Of a stretch of 64,000 bases of DNA, positions 44,391 through 55,031 are shown piece after piece. The translations under genes and the position numbers were made by a program. The DNA is taken from positions 868,001-932,000 of the forward strand of contig NZ_CP108494.1 of NCBI RefSeq assembly GCF_041435435.1, written 5' to 3'. The notes under the pieces are model-generated. The model did not search any database. It was not told the DNA's origin and saw nothing but the letters and a program-made list of their open reading frames with translations. Source of the DNA: Streptomyces sp. NBC_01241 (GTDB lineage Bacteria > Actinomycetota > Actinomycetes > Streptomycetales > Streptomycetaceae). Numbering within the stretch: position 1 is the first letter of the stretch; each line of letters starts with the position of its first letter.

Positions 44391-46112
44391 TCAGGAGAGT
44401 CTCAGCGGCACCCGCCAGCTCAGCCGGGTGCCGCCCTGCGAGGACGCCCCCACGTTCATCTCGCCGCCGAGTCTCGCGGCGCGCCGCGCGAGGTTGTCGA
44501 GCCCGCTTCGGGAACCGCCGTGCTCGGGCATGCCCACTCCGTTGTCGGACACGACCAGGTTCACCTCCCCTTTTCCCACCACCAGGGAGATGTCCACCGC
44601 CGTCGCCCGTGCGTGGCGGGCGACGTTGCTCAGCGCCTCGCCGAGGACCGCGATCACCTGCTCGGCGGTCTCGGCCGGCACATCCGTATCGATCAGCCCG
44701 CCCATCCGCAGGGACGGCTGGAAGCCCAGGGTCCGTGCGGTCTGCTCGACCGTGGTCGCCGCCCGGGCGCGCAGCCCCTGGCCCGTACGGCCCGAGTCAC
44801 GGGCACGGAGCCCGAAAATGGTGGACCGGATGATCTTGATGGTCTCGTCCAGGTCGTCCACCGCGCGCAGCAGCCGCTCGCTCGCCTGCGGCTGTTCCAC
44901 GAGCCGCACCACGCTCTGCAGCGTCATCCCGGTGGCGAACAGCCGTTGAATGGCCAGGTCGTGCAGATCCCTGGCGATGCGGTCGCGTTCCTCCAGCAGG
45001 ACTATCTGCTTGGCGGACTCGCGTCGTTCGGTGAGTTCCATCGCCAGGGCCGCTTGTCCGGCGAACAACAGCAGGGGCGTGGTCTCCGAATCGGTGAAGG
45101 CGGGACGGTTCCGTACCCGGGCCAGCAGCAGTACCCCACGGGTCCGCTCCCCCGTCACCATCGGGACCGCGACAGCCGGGCCGAGCCCGGGCCACCTCGG
45201 GGGGCCTTCGGTGATCCTGGGGTCGTGTGCGACATCCAGGCTGGTAATCGGTTCGCCCGCGTCGAGAGCCGCGCCGACGAACGATCCCTCACGTGGCAGG
45301 ATCAGACCGCGATGCATCTCGGCGTCCACGCCCGATGCCAGTACCACACGGAGGGACTTTCCCTCGGCGTCGGCGGGAAGTGCCAGGACGCCGAGATCCG
45401 CGCCGAGAATACGCGAGGAGTGATCGACGACCATGTGCAGGATGTGTGTGTCGTCCTCTCCGCTCAGGAGGCCCGCGACGATCTCGCTGTTGGCTTCCTG
45501 CCAGCGTTGACGGTCGCGCGTCTGCGCATACAGACGGGCGTTCTCGATGGCGACTCCCGCTGCCACCGCGAGTGTCGAGAGCACGGTCTCGTCCTCGGCG
45601 TCGAATTCGCGGCCGCCCCGTTTCTCGGTGAGGTACAGGTTGCCGAACACCTTGTCGCGGACCCGGATGGGAACCCCCAGGAACGAGTGCATCCGGGGAT
45701 GGTTCGGCGGAAACCCGTAGGACGACGGATGTTCGGAGATTTCCGCGAGCCGCAGCGGCTCGGGATGGCGGATCAGCTCGCCGAGGATGCCGTGGCCTTC
45801 GGGCAGGGGGCCGATGGCCTCGCGCTGGTTCCGCGTGATGCCCACCGGCAGGAACTGCGTGAGCCGGGTTCCCTCACCAACGACTCCCAGGGCTCCGTAC
45901 TCGGCATCGACCACAATGGCCGCAGCCTCGACGATGCGGTGCAGCACCTGGGGCAGGTCGAGCCCTCTGCCCACTGACATGACGGCGTTCAACAGGAGGG
46001 CCGCCTCGGCCGGGCTGCGCTTCACGGTGTCGAGGCGCCCCTGGAGGCCCTCCGGCAACGTGCTCAGCCGGCGGCGCTCCTCGCCGCAGTGTTCAGTTCC
46101 TTTGTCGCCCAC
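44391..46112 (-). CDS. osdK: Twin-GAF sensor histidine kinase, DevS/DosT/OsdK-like
   Basis: This 573-residue cytoplasmic kinase has GAF 1 at about 52-195 (GALGVVGEGTRLTQF, FPPNHPRMHSFLGVPIRVRD), GAF 2 at about 218-365, a HisKA_3 dimerisation helix with the phosphorylated His384 in RDRIARDLHDLAIQRLFATG, and an ATPase domain (GEALSNVARHARATAV, VSDNGVGMPE, SGLDNLARRAARLGG). His138 in FPPNHPRM is where, as I recall, DevS and DosT have their heme-binding His, so gas or redox sensing through heme is likely. GTG 46112 is chosen (GGAGG upstream; GAF pattern intact); the frame is open for 82 more codons without a domain. It is convergent with its partner regulator. Confidence 0.87.
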   Translation of the reverse strand: MGDKGTEHCGEERRRLSTLPEGLQGRLDTVKRSPAEAALLLNAVMSVGRGLDLPQVLHRIVEAAAIVVDAEYGALGVVGEGTRLTQFLPVGITRNQREAIGPLPEGHGILGELIRHPEPLRLAEISEHPSSYGFPPNHPRMHSFLGVPIRVRDKVFGNLYLTEKRGGREFDAEDETVLSTLAVAAGVAIENARLYAQTRDRQRWQEANSEIVAGLLSGEDDTHILHMVVDHSSRILGADLGVLALPADAEGKSLRVVLASGVDAEMHRGLILPREGSFVGAALDAGEPITSLDVAHDPRITEGPPRWPGLGPAVAVPMVTGERTRGVLLLARVRNRPAFTDSETTPLLLFAGQAALAMELTERRESAKQIVLLEERDRIARDLHDLAIQRLFATGMTLQSVVRLVEQPQASERLLRAVDDLDETIKIIRSTIFGLRARDSGRTGQGLRARAATTVEQTARTLGFQPSLRMGGLIDTDVPAETAEQVIAVLGEALSNVARHARATAVDISLVVGKGEVNLVVSDNGVGMPEHGGSRSGLDNLARRAARLGGEMNVGASSQGGTRLSWRVPLRLS

Positions 46113-46396
46113 GGTGCCTCCGTCTCGCCCCGCACATCCCGGGACCGGCCACATCTCCACGTTAGTGGCCGCGCGCCGAGAAGCACCTGGTGGAAGTGAC
46201 CCGGCCAGGTGCCCTATGCCCCTGCGGGCCAGGCGGCGAGGCCCGGAACGGCGACACAGAATCGGAGAGAGGAAGCCGGCCCCTGGGGGGCGAGAATCCA
46301 CCCATTCAGTCCCCCTCCGGACCTCCAAGATCGCGCCATGAGCCCCCACGGCCGGCACGTCCTGAGCGTCCCGCCCATCGAAACCTTCGAGGGCAG

Positions 46397-46560
46397 ATCG
46401 CGCAGGGCGGCGTGGGTCGCGATGCCCCGTTCAGGGAGATCGTGGAGACCATACGGCAGTGGCGAACCAGCACCCTGCCGGTGCCATCGGCCGGCCGCGT
46501 CATCGGAGCCGCGTCTGGTACCGCATCCCCGGAAGGAACTGCGCGTTGCCGCCGACTACA
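46397..46560 (+). pseudogene. CBS-domain protein remnant
   Basis: The plus strand contains GRDAPFREIVETIRQWRTST and LPVPSAGRVIGAASG, clearly derived from CBS 1 of a protein like that at 25252 (FKDIVETMRQWRISALPV). The second CBS unit and BON domain are absent, and similarity ends after about 50 codons. The rest of 46113-46794 shows no gene I recognise. Confidence 0.65.
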
Positions 46561-46794
46561 CGACGGCTTCCAAGCGCCCGGCGCGGGTCGGTTCGCTGCC
46601 CATCTCCGGAACTGTCCCCGCCCCGCGCAGGGTCGTTCCAGGCGGTGATCTCACACTGCACCGTCAAGAACACGCTCGAAGTCCCTCACGAGATCACCGT
46701 CACGCTGGGCCACAGCTCGGGTACCCGGTCGAGTGAGAGACCGGACAACGAGTGCGTGGACCGCGTGCCTGCCGACGGAGTCGAGACTCCTGCG

Positions 46795-47667
46795 TCACCC
46801 AGTGACAGGGTTCAGGTGGTCGGTCACTTCGGTCACGTCGTCGATTTCCTTGATCTCCGCGAGGAGCCGCGGGACATCGGCTTCCACCATCCGGCCACTG
46901 ACGTCCACCACGCCGTTGCGCACGGTGACCTCAACGGTGTTCCGCGCAGCCGGAAAGTCCTCGGCGAGGATCCTCGACTCAATCTCCTCACGAATCCCAC
47001 CATCATCGCGTATCAGCGCGTTGAGCAGTGCGTTCCTGTGTACGACACCGATCAGGCGGCCCTCATGGTCCGTCACCGGCAGGCGCTTGAGACGCGACAG
47101 GGACGTGAGCCAGGTGGCTTCGGCAACGGTCGAACCAGGGAACACGGTGACGGCCGGAGTGGTCATCAGCGCCTCGGCGGTCTCGGCCCGGGCCTTGTCG
47201 TGCAGCCGCCGTTCCCTCAGCCGGCCGATCGCGCCGGGTTCATATCCGGACGCCTCGACCGCGGCCTTCGCCAGCAGGTCGGACACCGACACCACACCCA
47301 TCACCCGGTCGTCGTCGTCGACCACCGGCAGGGACCCGACGTTTTCACGGGTAAGGCTCCGGGCGATGTCCAGGAACGGCATGTCGCCGTGCACCGATGC
47401 GGCCGGTACATCCATGACGTCACGGACCAGCAGAGGCGCGGATTCGGCATCGGACACGGGCTCGGCGGACTCCTTCACCCGCCCGGACGGAGCCGACTCG
47501 GGAGCGGTCGGGCGCCGTGCCGCCGCCTGCTTGGCGGACACCGTGGCCACCGTCCCAAGGTAGCGCAACAACATTTCCTGCCGTAGTGGTTCGTCGGACC
47601 TCCATGCCTTCCCCGACACCGAGCGGCGAGCTTCGGCCCCTGCCGCGATGTTCTCACGCTCAGTCAT
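46795..47667 (-). CDS. CBS-pair protein with BON domain and long N-terminal extension
   Basis: This 290-residue protein has an unconserved N-terminal region (1-75), CBS 1 (about 80-135, VGSLPVVDDDDRVMGVVSVS), CBS 2 (about 165-220, LKRLPVTDHEGRLIGVVHRN) and a BON domain (about 230-288, VEVTVRNGVVDVSGRMVE). The extension and the longer spacer between CBS units set it apart from the roughly 205-230-residue paralogs. ATG 47667 follows GAGGAGCCC. A 14-bp island palindrome lies 67 bp upstream. Confidence 0.85.
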   Translation of the reverse strand: MTERENIAAGAEARRSVSGKAWRSDEPLRQEMLLRYLGTVATVSAKQAAARRPTAPESAPSGRVKESAEPVSDAESAPLLVRDVMDVPAASVHGDMPFLDIARSLTRENVGSLPVVDDDDRVMGVVSVSDLLAKAAVEASGYEPGAIGRLRERRLHDKARAETAEALMTTPAVTVFPGSTVAEATWLTSLSRLKRLPVTDHEGRLIGVVHRNALLNALIRDDGGIREEIESRILAEDFPAARNTVEVTVRNGVVDVSGRMVEADVPRLLAEIKEIDDVTEVTDHLNPVTG

Positions 47668-47734
47668 GGTGGGCTCCTCACTCTGGCCGAGCCGGCCTAC
47701 GTTCCCAGTCTTCCGCTGCTGCGGCCGACACCAA

Positions 47735-47748
47735 GGGCCGGTCGGCCC
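47735..47748. promoter_or_regulatory. Island palindrome, 14-bp variant
   Basis: GGGCCGGTCGGCCC, identical to the copy at 42003, lies 67 bp before the CBS-BON start at 47667. The remaining 47749-47960 shows no gene. Confidence 0.5.
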
Positions 47749-47960
47749 ACGCGGGCCGGCGGACGGCAGGCGCGCACGAAGTCGAGCTCGGCATCCGTTG
47801 CGGGGGAAGCCCCTGTGACACCCCACTGACGCCGCTACGACTCATCGCCCTGTACGGGGTGAGGTGCCACGGCGGCTTCGGTGCGGGGGCCGAACACTCA
47901 CCGCTGGGACGTACCCGAGGGCCGTCTCTTCGAGCAGGACCGGGGCGTCGCCACTGGTGG

Positions 47961-48380
47961 TCACTTCGCGGCGCACACGACCTCGACGAAGTGACCCACC
48001 TGCTCCTCCGGTAGGCGATTTGCGAGGTCCGCCTCGCTGATCATGCCGACCAGGCGATGATTCTCGATGACCGGCAACCGCCGGATCTTGTGCTCCTCCA
48101 TGGTCCGCAGAACGTCATCCGTGTCGGCCCCGGCGTCGATGCTGATCGGCTTGCCCTGCTCGAGCATGCCCGCGGTCATTCTCTTCGGGTCCTTGCCCTT
48201 GGCGAGACACTTCACCACGATGTCGCGGTCGGTGATGATCCCGTGGAGCCTGTCGTCCGGCCCGCAGACCGGGAGGGCTCCGATGTCCAGCTCACTCATC
48301 CGGCGCGCTGCGTCCTCCAGCGTCTCGTTCTCCTGGATGCACGTTGCACCAGCGTGCATGATCTCCCGTGCAGTGCTCAT
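47961..48380 (-). CDS. Hrp1-like two-CBS protein
   Basis: This 139-residue protein is almost only a CBS pair: CBS 1 (about 7-62, LDIGALPVCGPDDRLHGIITDRD) and CBS 2 (about 72-128, HKIRRLPVIENHRLVGMISEA). It matches Hrp1 (Rv2626c), a strongly induced DosR-regulon protein of mycobacteria, in length and plan. GAAGGAGACGGCC precedes ATG 48380. A truncated copy of the second half is at 54650-54790. The ligand is unknown. Confidence 0.87.
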   Translation of the reverse strand: MSTAREIMHAGATCIQENETLEDAARRMSELDIGALPVCGPDDRLHGIITDRDIVVKCLAKGKDPKRMTAGMLEQGKPISIDAGADTDDVLRTMEEHKIRRLPVIENHRLVGMISEADLANRLPEEQVGHFVEVVCAAK

Positions 48381-48619
48381 GGCCGTCTCCTTCGAGCCTC
48401 AGCGTCTACGCGGGCAGAGCCCATGGGTTCGGGCACGCCCGTAATCGGTCCTCCTTGAAGCCAGTGTGGATTCTTCGTATCCCGTACGCATGCCGGCGAA
48501 GGGGAGCCACCAAGTGAGCCCTCGCTGCAAGAAGGCTGACGGCCAGGTCACGGCTGCCGCTGTACGGCCCGGCCGGATGCCGCCGGCCGGACCCGCCCCG
48601 GCCCCGGGGTGACCGGCGA

Positions 48620-48665
48620 GGGACCGAACAGCCACCGTGTGGACGCCAGAGGGCCCGAACGGCCC
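48620..48665. promoter_or_regulatory. Two island palindromes upstream of the SHOCT pseudogene
   Basis: GGGACCGAACAGCC (48620-48633) and GGGCCCGAACGGCCC (48651-48665, 13/15). The second ends 80 bp before the SHOCT start at 48746; both are also 240-270 bp before the Hrp1-like start (48380). The rest of the 48381-48745 gap holds no gene. Confidence 0.5.
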
Positions 48666-48745
48666 GAAGAGCGAGGCCAATGGGCACTGGCGCACTACCG
48701 GTACGCATGGATAGTGGAAGAGTCCCCAGGAGGTGAGCCACGGTG

Positions 48746-49003
48746 ATGTATTGGAATGGTGGCTGGGCCTGGATGGCCCTCATGCCCATACTGTGAATCG
48801 CATTGATCAGCCTTGCGGTGTGGGCGGTCATGCGTCTGACGCAGCACTCGGCTGGTCGCCACGACGCCACGGAACCCCGAAATACACCGAGGGAAACGCC
48901 GGAGGAGATCCTCGACCGCCGCTTCGCCTCCGGCGAGATCGATGCGGAAGCGTACACCGAGGCGCGCAAACGTCTCGCCGTCCACCGGCCGGGACCCCGG
49001 TGA
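48746..49003 (+). pseudogene. SHOCT-domain membrane protein with an in-frame TGA
   Basis: The frame opens with MYWNGGWAWMALMPIL, meets TGA at 48794-48796, then continues IALISLAVWAVMRLTQ and a SHOCT motif (ILDRRFASGEIDAEAYTEA) to 49003. By alignment with the intact paralog at 6550 the TGA falls in the membrane helix, where TGG (Trp) would restore an 85-residue protein. AGGAGGTG lies upstream. It is a nonsense pseudogene unless the base is wrong. Confidence 0.78.
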
Positions 49004-49195
49004 CCGGGCTGCGGGGTCATTGGCTGCCGCTCACCGTGCTGGTTGCGGTGGTGGTGACGCCGGTGCGAATGAGGAAGCGCGAGACCTCGCCCGCGTGCTC
49101 GGGCCCGGACGGACCTGACGTCGGCGTCAGGTGACACCAGGACAGCCTTACCAGGTGTTACCACGGTATGCGCGCCTCAGCTCACTGGTGGGCGC

Positions 49196-49729
49196 TCAGG
49201 GAACCGCCGTTCCACGGTAGCCCCGCCGAGGCGGGAGCCCAGGCAACACCGTGCACGGGGCCCGCGGTTGTGTGTCGGCGGGTTCCTTCTGCACCGGACG
49301 ACCGGCGAGGGCCGCGACGATGTCGGCTGCGGTGAGCACCCCGGCGAGACGCCCGTCTTCCTCCAGCACCGGCAGGGCGTCGGCTTCGGTACAGCTCATG
49401 AGGTCGGCTGCGTGGCGTACGGTCTGCTCGGCATGTACGAGCGCCGACCTATGGGCGGGCAGGAGGTCGCCCACACGCAGGCCGGACAGTGAGGCGGCCG
49501 GCGCCGCACAGGCGACCGCCACGTCGGCTCTGTCCAGCAGGCCGGCACAGCGGCCGTCCGGACGCACGACCGGAAGGTGCCGGGAGCCGGATCGCTCCAG
49601 CAACTCCCAGGCCACGAGGACGGTTTCGTCGACATCGATCGTGACCACAGCGGTGCGCATCACGACGGCGACCGTCCGCGCCAAGACCTCCTGCTCACCG
49701 TGGACCGCCCCCGGCTGCAGCTCCTCCAT
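49196..49729 (-). CDS. Two-CBS protein
   Basis: This 177-residue protein has CBS 1 (about 20-75, SGSRHLPVVRPDGRCAGLLDRA) and CBS 2 (about 90-145, TEADALPVLEEDGRLAGVLTAA) and a Pro/Arg-rich C-terminal tail with no domain. It lacks BON. GAAGGAGGCGACC precedes ATG 49729. It lies 37 bp downstream of ftsH in the same direction, so the two are probably co-transcribed. It is more divergent than the other CBS proteins here. Confidence 0.83.
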   Translation of the reverse strand: MEELQPGAVHGEQEVLARTVAVVMRTAVVTIDVDETVLVAWELLERSGSRHLPVVRPDGRCAGLLDRADVAVACAAPAASLSGLRVGDLLPAHRSALVHAEQTVRHAADLMSCTEADALPVLEEDGRLAGVLTAADIVAALAGRPVQKEPADTQPRAPCTVLPGLPPRRGYRGTAVP

Positions 49730-49766
49730 GGTCGCCTCCTTCTTGTTTGCGAGCGTCGCCGCGGCG

Positions 49767-51722
<1,956 letters not shown>

Positions 51723-51977
51723 CGGACGGCTCCCTTGGCGGAAGGACGAACCTCGGGCGAGACCGTTCCCGCAATTCGAAGAGGCGTGGATCGCAGGTGT
51801 GCGTCCCACTTCCAGGATCAACGCCTTCTCCGCCATCGGCAGGAGCGAACGCACCGAGTCAGGGCCTGGTCACGCGCGGTCCCGACCGGAGAAACCAGCA
51901 GACCAGGACCAGGAGTCCTCGCCTGTCCCACACAGCCCATGGGTGACAAGTCCAGAAAGTATTTTCAGGAGGTTGCC

Positions 51978-52121
51978 ATGAAACGATCCGCCTCCAGCGG
52001 GCACCCGAGGTCCAGGTGGAGGTTTTCGGGCAGCTGCGGAGGCGACCGCGACCGGGTACGCGCGGGACAAGGTACGGGCCGTCCTCTGCCAGACGCGTAC
52101 CGGTTCTGTTCACCCGGGTGA
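51978..52121 (+). CDS. Possible small protein or leader of a lost gene
   Basis: A 47-residue frame (MKRSASSGHPRSRWRFSG...) behind a strong ribosome site (AGGAGGTTGCC, 51967-51977). It has no recognisable domain. It may be the intact start of a gene whose remainder was replaced by the rearranged segment that follows. The surrounding 51723-52202 shows no other gene. Confidence 0.3.
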   Translation: MKRSASSGHPRSRWRFSGSCGGDRDRVRAGQGTGRPLPDAYRFCSPG

Positions 52122-52161
52122 AACTGAGCTCGATCGTGGTGGTGAAGGTTCGGCGATGGCA

Positions 52162-52212
52162 GGTCGACCCGAGCGGGTGAGCATCGGGTCGACCCGAGCG
52201 GGGTGAGCATCG
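52162..52212. repeat. 25/26-bp tandem duplication
   Basis: Copies 52162-52186 and 52187-52212, each starting GGTCGACCCGAGCGGG, differ by one G. They lie at the edge of the phage tail remnant. Confidence 0.85.
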
Positions 52213-52618
52213 GGCCCAGGGTGCCGGCCTTGTCCTGGGCCATCACGCCATACGGGCCGACACCCCACTTCCCGCCCGTCCTCGTCGAGCCGGTGAGGGT
52301 GAAGTTCACGGCCTCGTTGGCGAGTTCGAGGTCACCGATGATGCCGTTGCTCCACCCACGGCAGAAGGAAGTACTGCCAGCACCCTTCGCCGGCGTCCTC
52401 CTCCGGGCAGACGTCCTCTCCCAGGACGTCGGCCCACAGTTCCAAAGCGAAACCGGAACGGCACGGGATCGAGCAGGAGTCGAAACCGATCGGCTTCCCG
52501 GCGTAGTCGTAGAACAGCGGGCTTCCGGTCGTGATCTCGATCAGCTCAGGTGACGCCTGGAAGAAGAGGAGTTCGATGTCATACCCGTTGAGGGTCGGGC
52601 AGCCCTTCTTGTAGCCGC
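52203..52618 (-). pseudogene. Phage major tail protein remnant
   Basis: On the minus strand one frame reads CGYKKGCPTLNGYDIELLFF, ASPELIEITTGSPLFYDY and GFDSCSIPCRSGFALELWADV up to about 52340. A second frame continues with GIIGDLELANEAVNFTLTGS and GGKWGVGPYGVMAQD to about 52203. Cysteine-rich openings and the FTLTG...GKWGVGPY pattern are typical of actinophage major tail proteins. Start and end are missing and a frameshift is present, so this is a prophage relic. No other phage gene is recognisable in the window. Confidence 0.68.
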
Positions 52619-52620
52619 AC

Positions 52621-53022
52621 TGGCGGCCGTTCGCCGTCTACGTCGCCGACTTCGGTTCAGGGGATGTGTCGGTCATCAGCACCCGCACCAACACCGTCAC
52701 CGCCACCATCGCCGTCGGCGACCATCCGATCGGCCTCTCGGTGACACCGGACAACCGCCGGGTGTACGTTTCCGACTTCTCCACCGGCACCGTGTCGGTG
52801 ATCAGCACCCGCACCAACACCGTGACCGCCGGCGTCGCCGCCGGCCTCTTCCCGGTCGGTGTGGCAGCGTCCTGGGACAAACGCCACGTCTACGTCGCCA
52901 ACGCCGGTGACGGCACGGTCTCCGTGATCGACGCCCGAACCGACCGGGTCACCGCCACCATCACCGTCGGCAGCAGCCCACACGGCGTGGGGATCCAGCA
53001 ATCCCAGGGCTCCGTGGGATAG
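52621..53022 (+). pseudogene. YVTN beta-propeller protein, 3' fragment
   Basis: About 133 codons of YncE/YVTN-type propeller repeats: VYVADFGSGDVSVISTRTN, VYVSDFSTGTVSVISTRTN and VYVANAGDGTVSVIDART, each about 42 residues apart. A complete propeller needs six or seven blades and a secretion signal; only three blades and a C-terminal end are present. The 5' junction abuts the phage tail remnant at about 52619, which marks a rearrangement point. Confidence 0.72.
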
Positions 53023-53413
53023 ACCCCCGGTCCCGTCCGCGCGATCGTGGAGCACTGTCCTGGAAGCAACGCCGCCCGAGGGCGGCGCGAGCTTGGCGCC
53101 CCGGGCCGGCTCGGTCTCCTCGGCCGGGAAAAGCGGGCCGCTGGTTCCCCCGATCAGGCAACAGCGGACACGGCCGGGCAGGTGCGTCCTTTTCAAGGAT
53201 TGAACGGCCCCGCCGACGGTCAATGATCAACAGTGGAGCTGCGGCCGGACACGACACGGCACCTTCCGACTGCACGTTCCGTCGGGTGAGTGGTCCGTCC
53301 CGGCGCTTCCTGCGGACAACTGCGCGCACGACGGGGCCGCCGTCGGGCCCGGTACAGGACGGTTCGCTCACGGCTCACCTCGTCGGGCGGTGTGGCGCCG
53401 TACGGTGGCCGAC
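53023..53413. other. Intergenic stretch with no recognisable gene
   Basis: About 390 bp between the propeller fragment and the YbhN-type gene. No family signal in any frame, and no convincing copy of the island palindrome. Confidence 0.5.
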
Positions 53414-54472
53414 ATGAACGGCGCGGACGAGAACGTCGAGCGCGGCGAAGGCTTCGTTGCCGCACCCTTCAGGGCGCCACGTCGGCTATGGTGGCTCGGC
53501 TCCGTCGCCCTGGTGGTAATCGCGGCGGTCGTCGCGGTGTACCGGCGGCACGACCTGGCTGCGGCCTCGCACCTGATCGCCGCAGTCCGGCTGCCCCGGC
53601 TGGTCTTCGTCGCCGGGTTCGAGGCAGCGTCTCTCGGTGCTCTGATCGCACTGCAGCAGTGGCTGCTGCGGATGGGCGGGGCACGCTTGCGCCTCAAGGT
53701 CGTCGGAACCATCGTGCTGGCGGCCAACGCTGTCGCCGGTGCACTGCCCGGCGGGGCGGCGTTCGCGGCCGCATGGATGTTCACGCAGTTGCGGCGCAGG
53801 GGTGTCGGGCAGGTACTCGCGGGAGCGGTGCTTGCCGTCTCGGGAGTGCTGTCGGTGGCCGCGCTCTTTGCGCTGCTGGCGACCGGTGCGCTGGCGATTG
53901 GCTCCGCGGGGCTCGGCGCGCTGCGGCCTGTGGTGCTCGGGCTCGTGGCGATCCTCAGCGTGATCGTGGGCGCTGTGGCTGGTCTCTCCCGTTTCCGGCC
54001 GGTACGTCGCCGGTTCTGGCGGTTCTGGCGGCGGCTCGGGGTACGTTCCCGGCAGCTGCGGAACATCGAGGACGACCTGCTTGCCCTCGTCCGGCACGTC
54101 CATGCCGTTCGACCGGGGCTGCGCCCATGGTTGCAGCCCTTCGCCCTCGCGCTGCTCAACTGGGTGTGCGACGCGGCCTGCCTCCTCGCCTGCGCGTGGG
54201 GGCTGGGCATCGGCATTCCTTGGCGCGGGATCCTCGTGGCATACACGCTCGCCCAGATGACGGGCAGCCTGCGGCTGACGCCGGGCGGTCTCGGTGTGGT
54301 GGAGGCCAGCCTGACAGCGCTGCTCGTGCTGTGCGGGCTGCGCACCGACCAGGCAATCGCGCTCACGCTGCTCTACCGGACGGCGAGCTACTGGGCGCTG
54401 CAACCCATCGGCTGGGCATGCTGGCTGGGTCTGACCTTCAGCTCGCGACGCGGACCACCGCGCCGGACCTGA
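53414..54472 (+). CDS. YbhN/LPG-synthase-type integral membrane protein
   Basis: This 352-residue protein has about eight hydrophobic helices, of the lysylphosphatidylglycerol synthase transmembrane (YbhN/AglD) family. Typical features are the Gly-rich NAVAGALPGGAAFAAAW near 96 and RLTPGGLGVVEASLTALL near 290, where PGGLGVVEA is the family signature. These membrane parts act as lipid flippases or lipid-modifying modules; no aminoacyl-transfer domain is attached. ATG 53414 is chosen over GTG/ATG options 8 codons upstream. No partner gene is obvious. Confidence 0.82.
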   Translation: MNGADENVERGEGFVAAPFRAPRRLWWLGSVALVVIAAVVAVYRRHDLAAASHLIAAVRLPRLVFVAGFEAASLGALIALQQWLLRMGGARLRLKVVGTIVLAANAVAGALPGGAAFAAAWMFTQLRRRGVGQVLAGAVLAVSGVLSVAALFALLATGALAIGSAGLGALRPVVLGLVAILSVIVGAVAGLSRFRPVRRRFWRFWRRLGVRSRQLRNIEDDLLALVRHVHAVRPGLRPWLQPFALALLNWVCDAACLLACAWGLGIGIPWRGILVAYTLAQMTGSLRLTPGGLGVVEASLTALLVLCGLRTDQAIALTLLYRTASYWALQPIGWACWLGLTFSSRRGPPRRT

Positions 54473-54649
54473 CCGGCACACCGGATGAGAGCGCCACTGG
54501 ATCGATGGGGCGCCGTGAGAACCTCGTCCGCCCTGGTTCCCATGCGCCCGACCGGCCCTGCCGTCGCCTGGCGCGTGGTTCACCGGGGCACGGACCCGGG
54601 GAGCCACCGGCGAAGCGGTGCTCATCACACGGTCTCGGTCACTCCGTTC

Positions 54650-54790
54650 GGGCAGGAGCAGGTATTGCACGCCATGGAGGAGCACCGGATCCGGCGGCTG
54701 CCAGTCATCGACGAGCACCGGCTGGTCGGCATGATCACCGAAGCCGACCTCGCTCGGCATCTCCCGGAAGGCAGTTGGGGCACTTCGTAG
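54650..54790 (+). pseudogene. Hrp1-like CBS remnant (second CBS unit)
   Basis: The frame contains VLHAMEEHRIRRLPVIDEHR and LVGMITEADLARHLPEG, matching CBS 2 of the Hrp1-like protein at 47961 (MEEHKIRRLPVIENHRLVG). The expected GHFV ending is found in a shifted frame. There is no first CBS unit and no start, so this is a decayed duplicate. Confidence 0.7.
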
Positions 54791-55031
54791 GGTCCATTCT
54801 GCGCGACTCCTTGACCTTGACCATGCCGGATGTGCGCCGAGCGGCGTGATCGGAACACGCTGCTCGCCCCACCATTCCGCGTGCGCACTGCGTCGTCCTT
54901 CGCGATGCCCCGTGAAGACCGCGGTCCTGTCGCATTACCGTCCCAGCGGTCGGCACCGCCGACCACGCCGGTACCTGTACCAGGGCGTGGTCGGCGGTGC
55001 CGACATCGTCTCCTCTTCCGGGCAGCGCGGC

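Noticed and set aside
48794..48796. TGA read as selenocysteine
   Set aside because: The position lies in a membrane helix where Trp is expected, no SECIS-like hairpin is apparent, and a second TGA of the same kind sits in a dead transposase.
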